DNA from: JAMCZZ01 sp964363695
GTDB lineage: Bacteria > Patescibacteriota > UBA1384 > XYA2-FULL-43-10 > 1-14-0-10-43-13
DNA length: 17,233 nucleotides
Reading direction: 5' to 3'
Assembly: GCA_964363695.1 (NCBI GenBank)
Contig: CAYIJI010000023.1
Span: 1-17,233 of the forward strand
Below are positions 13,390 through 17,233 of the stretch, piece by piece. The notes under the pieces are model-generated. The model saw nothing but the letters and a program-made list of their open reading frames with translations, was not told the DNA's origin and made no database searches. Position 1 is the stretch's first letter; every line of letters starts with the position of its first letter. A program made the position numbers and the translations under genes.

Positions 13390-14070
13390 TTATACCTTCT
13401 TAGCTTGTAAAAAGTCCAAAGTAACCGGTGTTTCCCTGCCGAACATATTTACGAGAACCTTAACCTTGCCTTTATCTTGATCGACTTCCTCAATCTTACC
13501 TTCAAAACCCTTTAAAGCACCGTCAGTTATCTTAACTAGATCGCCCTCTTTGAAATCAACCTTGAACTTAGGCTCTTCAACACCCATTCGCTTTTTGATT
13601 CTATCAATTTCTTCTTTCGACATTGGAGTTGGCCTTACGCCAAAACCAATAAAGCCGGTTACGTTTGGCGTGTTCCTTACAACATACCATGAGTCGTCGG
13701 TAACAATCATATCGACTAAAACATAGCCGGGGAAGATTCTTTTTTCAACAGTTGTTCTTTTTCCGTTTTTTATTTCGATTTGTTTTTCTTTCGGCACGAT
13801 TACGTCAAAAATCTTGTCCTGCATGCTCAAAGATTCGATTCTTTGTTTTAATGAGTCGGCAACCTGTTCTTCATATCCGGCATAGGTATGGATAACATAC
13901 CAGTTTCGCTCGCCGGACTGCTTTAAGGTTAGAAGATTTTTTTTTGGCACAACTGTCTCTTCAACAGCTTCGTCCTCTGTGCTTTCTATTGCATCTTTAG
14001 ATTCTGACTCAATATCCTCAATCTTCTCTTCGGTTATAAGAGCCTCTTTTGTCTTGTTTTCTTTTACCAT
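13390..14070 (-). CDS. nusG: Transcription elongation/termination factor NusG
   Basis: NusG binds RNA polymerase and links it to the ribosome and Rho. From the ATG at 14070 the protein is 226 residues, longer than usual because of an acidic N-terminal tail (about 40 residues rich in E, D, S and T). The NGN domain follows (RNWYVIHTYAGYEEQVADSL, then RIFPGYVLVDM and NTPNVTGFIG). The C-terminal KOW domain has EGDLVKITDGALKGFEGKIE and ends VTLDFLQAKKV. An alternative TTG start seven codons upstream would overlap secE. The ATG is preferred because AAAGGA, at the end of secE, is correctly placed for it. One base separates secE's stop from this ATG. Confidence 0.96.
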   Translation of the reverse strand: MVKENKTKEALITEEKIEDIESESKDAIESTEDEAVEETVVPKKNLLTLKQSGERNWYVIHTYAGYEEQVADSLKQRIESLSMQDKIFDVIVPKEKQIEIKNGKRTTVEKRIFPGYVLVDMIVTDDSWYVVRNTPNVTGFIGFGVRPTPMSKEEIDRIKKRMGVEEPKFKVDFKEGDLVKITDGALKGFEGKIEEVDQDKGKVKVLVNMFGRETPVTLDFLQAKKV

Positions 14071-14071
14071 A

Positions 14072-14269
14072 TTATCCTTTTGTTTGTACAAGATATTGAA
14101 CTAAATAAGTAAGCCCGTAATCAACAGCCCCTGTAATAGCAATCGCTAGTGCAGCTGAAATGAGAACGATGATTGTATGATTTAAAACTTCTTTTTTGGT
14201 CGGCCAGCTAACCTTTTTTAATTCGGCCCAGGAACCCATAAAATATTTGATTACTAAATTGTTTTTCAT
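14072..14269 (-). CDS. secE: Preprotein translocase subunit SecE
   Basis: SecE clamps SecY in the protein-export channel of the cytoplasmic membrane. The 65-residue form is the short single-membrane-span type. An amphipathic segment with the family signature ELKKVSWPTKKEV (16-28) precedes a hydrophobic span (about 32-57). It overlaps the rplU stop by four bases (ATGA-type coupling) and its last codons carry the nusG ribosome binding site, so the three genes are likely translated as a coupled set. Confidence 0.95.
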   Translation of the reverse strand: MKNNLVIKYFMGSWAELKKVSWPTKKEVLNHTIIVLISAALAIAITGAVDYGLTYLVQYLVQTKG

Positions 14270-14583
14270 TTGAGTGAAATATTAGTGACCTTAATTAAAG
14301 TATAAGATTGACGATGACCACCGGTCCTTTTGTATCTTTTCTTAGCCTTAAACTTAAAAACTAAAACCTTATCGTCGGAGATATTGCCTAAAATTTCTGC
14401 TTCAACAGAAGCACCTTCAATAACAGGCTTTCCAACAATATTTTTTGTTCCGTCATTCGCTAACAATACATCAGAAAAAGCGATTTTCTTCTGGTCCTCG
14501 TTCGAATCGACTAAATCTATCTTGTATTCCTTACCAGTCTCTACTTTGTATTGGTTTCCTTTGTGAGATATAACCGCAAACAT
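14266..14583 (-). CDS. rplU: 50S ribosomal protein L21
   Basis: L21 is an early 23S rRNA-binding protein. The 105-residue product is standard length. It begins MFAVISHKGNQYKVETGKEY and ends with the basic KRYKRTGGHRQSYTLIKVTNI segment. An AAGGAG ribosome binding site (14587-14592) lies four bases before the ATG. rplU usually precedes rpmA (L27). Here it leads into secE-nusG-rplK, taking the place where rpmG or a tRNA often stands. Confidence 0.96.
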   Translation of the reverse strand: MFAVISHKGNQYKVETGKEYKIDLVDSNEDQKKIAFSDVLLANDGTKNIVGKPVIEGASVEAEILGNISDDKVLVFKFKAKKRYKRTGGHRQSYTLIKVTNISLK

Positions 14584-14618
14584 GATCTCCTTCGCCTGTT
14601 AAGTGGGTAAATCTAAAA

Positions 14619-14633
14619 AAGACCGACGGTCTT
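14619..14633 (-). promoter_or_regulatory. Leader hairpin with T-run upstream of rplU
   Basis: The minus strand reads AAGACCG-T-CGGTCTT followed by TTTTAG (six T in total). It lies between the likely rplU promoter and the ATG, so it could act as an attenuator on the ribosomal protein transcript. Alternatively it is a short terminator for rodA readthrough. The loop is very tight, so the outer pairs must open. Confidence 0.4.
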
Positions 14634-14643
14634 ACTGTTTTTA

Positions 14644-14672
14644 ATTTAACATATTGTCTTAAAAAAAGTCAA
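14644..14672 (-). promoter_or_regulatory. Likely promoter of the rplU-secE-nusG-rplK operon
   Basis: The minus strand has TTGACT (14667-14672), a 17-base spacer and TTAAAT (14644-14649, four of six to consensus). The predicted start is near 14637, about 54 bases before the rplU ATG. Confidence 0.55.
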
Positions 14673-14711
14673 TAGAGTCCTCTCTCTCATCATCCTTAAT
14701 AAATTCAGTAT

Positions 14712-15827
14712 TTAGAAGGATATTTTTTTATGCCTGATAAATACGCTTTGGACCATTCCGATCAAGAATAAATATGCTGCAAGAGAAGAGCCTCCATAAC
14801 TTGAGAAGGGCAGCGGAATGCCTGTAACAGGAGCCAGTCCAAGATTCATCCCGATGTTGACAAGCACCTGAAATAGAAACATCGAAGCTGCTCCGATACA
14901 GATGAGCATTCCAAAATTATCTCTTGCCAGATTACCAATATTTATAATTTTAATAATTAGATAACCATATAACCCAACGAGGACTAAACTTCCCAAAAAA
15001 CCGAACGATTCGGCAATTCCGGCAAAAATGAAGTCGGTATGAGGTTTAGGCAAAAAGCGAAGTTGGCTTTGCGACCCTCTTCCTAGGCCATTCCCAAGAA
15101 GTCCACCCGAACCGACCGTAATTTGCGCCTGTCTTACATTATACCCCTTGCCATACGGATCAAGGTTCGGATCGAGAAAAGTAAGGATGCGGTTCCTTTG
15201 GTAATCGTGAATCAATTTATTAAAAGGCGGCTTATTAAAGGCTGCAAGGATTAGGACTGTGGCAAATGTGCACAAGATTATTGAGATAACAAGGAATTGA
15301 ACTTTGGATGGTTTAGAAAAAAGGAGCAACACTATATAAATGAAGCATAAAACTAAAGCTGTACCTAAATCAGGCTCCTTAAGAACCAAAAGAAGAGGAG
15401 GAAGTAAAATTAACGATGAAATAAGAATATCCCGCCATTTTAACTTGCCGATTCTCTTCGAAAAAAAGGCAGAAAATGAGAATATCAAGAAAACTTTTGC
15501 CAGCTCAGAAGGTTGGAGTTGAAAAAAGCCAAGATTAATCCACCGCATCGCTCCGCCAGCGGCTTTTCCAAAAAAGTCTACGTATAAGAGAAGCAGGATT
15601 ACGATTAAATAAAATATCCAAGTTATGCCACGAAACATTCTGTAATCAATGAATGAAATAACGCCCATTAGCACAAGACTTATCAGGCCAAAAATACCTT
15701 GCCTGAAAGCTAAATCGGAATCCGGCGTATTAAAAACTAAACTATAGATTACAGCAATACTCACAACCAGTATCATCAGAGGGATGATTGGCAAAACTAT
15801 ATCAAACGTTTTGATCTTTAATGGCAT
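14712..15827 (-). CDS. rodA: Rod-shape SEDS glycosyltransferase RodA
   Basis: RodA polymerises lipid II into glycan chains in the cell membrane, working with a class B penicillin-binding protein. The 371-residue protein has about ten hydrophobic spans. Family signatures are visible in order: GGAMRWINLGFFQLQPSELAK, KEPDLGTALVL, YNVRQAQITVGSGGLLGNGLG, LPKPHTDFIFAGIAESFGF and the C-terminal GIPLPFSSYGGSS. The PHTDFIFA aspartate is the residue expected to be essential. FtsW is a close relative, but the length and the RFLPKPHTDFIFA form favour RodA. It begins six bases after the ileS stop with an AAAGGG near the ATG, so the two genes are probably co-transcribed. Confidence 0.93.
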   Translation of the reverse strand: MPLKIKTFDIVLPIIPLMILVVSIAVIYSLVFNTPDSDLAFRQGIFGLISLVLMGVISFIDYRMFRGITWIFYLIVILLLLYVDFFGKAAGGAMRWINLGFFQLQPSELAKVFLIFSFSAFFSKRIGKLKWRDILISSLILLPPLLLVLKEPDLGTALVLCFIYIVLLLFSKPSKVQFLVISIILCTFATVLILAAFNKPPFNKLIHDYQRNRILTFLDPNLDPYGKGYNVRQAQITVGSGGLLGNGLGRGSQSQLRFLPKPHTDFIFAGIAESFGFLGSLVLVGLYGYLIIKIINIGNLARDNFGMLICIGAASMFLFQVLVNIGMNLGLAPVTGIPLPFSSYGGSSLAAYLFLIGMVQSVFIRHKKISF

Positions 15828-15833
15828 AGCCCT

Positions 15834-17233
15834 TTAATTAGTTTTTCTAGAGATACCGATCCAAATTTTGCCGGATGGAAAAGAAAATTCCTCTTCGCCC
15901 TCTGTTTTTTCTCTTTTGTTTTGTATTTCCAGCGACAATACCTCCTTGCCGATCATCTCCCCCATTTTTTCCATTGTTTTCCTGAGTTCATCAGATTCAG
16001 TTTCATAGTAGACTTCAATCCGGTCGTCAACTTTGAAGTCAGATTTCTTGCGAAGCGATTGAATGTTGCGGATTATTTCCCGCGCATTCCCTTCCATTTC
16101 TAGCTCCGGAGTAATATCCTCATTCAATTCAACCGTTCCTTCGCCATCTTTATGAATGACTTCTTTAACATTAACTTCCTCGGCAATAATTTGCAGAAAC
16201 TCTTTATCCAGTTCTTTTCCATAGTAAGTTAGCGACACTAAGGGCTGGCGAACCTTGATTTGCAAAGAGGCTCTTTTAGAAAGCCCGCTTTCAATAATGC
16301 CTCGGACTAGCGCCATTTCCTGATTTAAATCATCGTCAATTCTTTGGTTATTTGCAACGGGGTAATTTTCCAAATGGACTGACTCTTTATTTGTTAAATT
16401 TTTGAAAATCTCCTCAGATATAAATGGCGTGAATGGAGCCATCAGTTTGGATAATTCAACCAATACCGTATAGAGTGTTTGATAAGCCCGTTCTTTATCA
16501 GAGTCATTCTCAGACTTCCAAAATCTTTTTCTTGAACGACGAATATACCAGTTTGATAAATTATCGATAAATAATGGGAATAATCTGGCAGCTTTTGTTA
16601 ATTCATAATGCTCCATCGCTTCATTTACATTTTTTATTAAAATATTTAGTTCAGACAAGATCCAACTATCTAGAATATTAGCGCTTGTGTGATGGGATTT
16701 CTCGCCTTTCTTGTCATCCCGACCTGTTTCCCCGCTGTCATCCCAACCTGTTTCCCCGCTGTCATCCCGACCGAAGTGGAGGGATCTTTTATTAGAAGAT
16801 TTCTCCACCCTCAAACAAAGTTGAGGAGTCGAAATGACAGAGGAGGTGACACCATCTTGCGTAGAGTCAACAGAATGATCAGGCTTAAATTTATCAATAT
16901 TAGCGTACAGAACAAAGAAAGAATATGAGTTCCAGAGCATTCTAAACATCCCGCGATAATAATCAGCCATCTCGCTCTCTGAAAAGTTAAGATTTTCAGC
17001 CATCATTACCGGAGAAGTTAATAAATAAAATCGCATGGCGTCGGCGCCATATTTATCAAACATTAGAGCCGGATCAGGATAATTCTGTAATCGCTTCGAC
17101 ATTTTCTTGCCGTCTTCAGCCAAAACAATTCCATTAACTACCACATTTTTAAACGCCGGACCGCTCTGTAACGCAGTGGCAATAACGTGAAGATAATAAA
17201 ACCAAGCTCTTGTTTGATCCACGCCTTCACCAA
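15834..17233 (-). CDS. ileS: Isoleucyl-tRNA synthetase, C-terminal part (runs off window)
   Basis: A class I synthetase that attaches isoleucine to tRNA-Ile. The visible frame starts before the window edge (GEGVDQTRAWFYYLH) and contains ATALQSGPAFKNVVVNGIVL, the KMSKR signature, YPDPALMFDKYGADAMRFYL and the anticodon-binding region (LSNWYIRRSRKRFW; MAPFTPFISEEIF). The HIGH motif and editing domain lie outside. The C-terminus continues with a VNVKEV segment and ends GKIWIGISRK, without the four-cysteine zinc site of the Escherichia coli type. That suggests the eukaryote-like class of IleS. Between YANIDKFKP and ANILDSWILSELN there is about 60 residues of extra low-complexity sequence derived from repeat DNA. 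The position is a variable loop near the start of the anticodon-binding domain, so activity is probably kept. Confidence 0.93.
   Translation of the reverse strand, partial: GEGVDQTRAWFYYLHVIATALQSGPAFKNVVVNGIVLAEDGKKMSKRLQNYPDPALMFDKYGADAMRFYLLTSPVMMAENLNFSESEMADYYRGMFRMLWNSYSFFVLYANIDKFKPDHSVDSTQDGVTSSVISTPQLCLRVEKSSNKRSLHFGRDDSGETGWDDSGETGRDDKKGEKSHHTSANILDSWILSELNILIKNVNEAMEHYELTKAARLFPLFIDNLSNWYIRRSRKRFWKSENDSDKERAYQTLYTVLVELSKLMAPFTPFISEEIFKNLTNKESVHLENYPVANNQRIDDDLNQEMALVRGIIESGLSKRASLQIKVRQPLVSLTYYGKELDKEFLQIIAEEVNVKEVIHKDGEGTVELNEDITPELEMEGNAREIIRNIQSLRKKSDFKVDDRIEVYYETESDELRKTMEKMGEMIGKEVLSLEIQNKREKTEGEEEFSFPSGKIWIGISRKTN
16712..16839. repeat. TGTCAT...ATGACA repeat element inside ileS
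   Basis: Starts at 16712, 16736 and 16760 give a 24-base tandem unit (TGTCATCCCGACCTGTTTCC plus CCGC) that translates in frame to GxDDSGET repeats. The stretch then continues with CCGAAGTGGAGGGATCTTTT, matching the intergenic 6535-6566 and 8074-8104 family, and ends at TCGAAATGACA. The CCTGTTTCCCC unit also occurs at about 6644-6654. Confidence 0.8.

Noticed and set aside
16689..16928. Open frame with VIPTCFPA repeats on the plus strand
   Set aside because: The apparent repeat protein is only the reverse reading of the 24-base tandem inside ileS.

Overview
The window is an AT-rich bacterial chromosome segment in which every credible gene lies on the minus strand. Compact housekeeping genes, short operons, a PaaX/Cas2-fold-like protein, a half-size Mfd and repeat-filled gaps suggest a Candidate Phyla Radiation (Patescibacteria) genome, perhaps Parcubacteria-like. 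That placement is inference. TGA ends rplK and mfd at sensible points, so TGA appears to be a stop codon here. This argues against lineages that read TGA as glycine.

Layout in transcription order (right to left): ileS (3' part, runs off the right edge) and rodA; then rplU, secE, nusG and rplK as a ribosome/transcription/secretion block; a strong terminator; a shortened mfd; a repeat-rich stretch with a nested MITE; a small PaaX-like gene bracketed by two near-identical 40-44 bp palindromes; a broken membrane-anchored gene with two repeated domains; dprA, topA and recR (DNA uptake, topology and recombination); a small acidic zinc-ribbon gene; cysS; and dusB. The left 380 bases hold only repeats.

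The main feature beyond the housekeeping genes is the density and variety of short palindromic or inverted repeats. Several families recur: 40-44 bp perfect palindromes with matched changes in both arms; TGTCAT...ATGACA-bounded elements; AACACAGAT-ended elements; and AATTTCTAA-type AT-rich repeats. They fill the gaps, several touch or overlap stop codons, and some appear to lie in frame inside dusB and ileS, where they add low-complexity protein segments. The PaaX-like gene has a consensus promoter whose -35 box lies inside one palindrome and whose predicted start site falls on the ATG, so its mRNA may be leaderless. No tRNA, rRNA or CRISPR array was seen.
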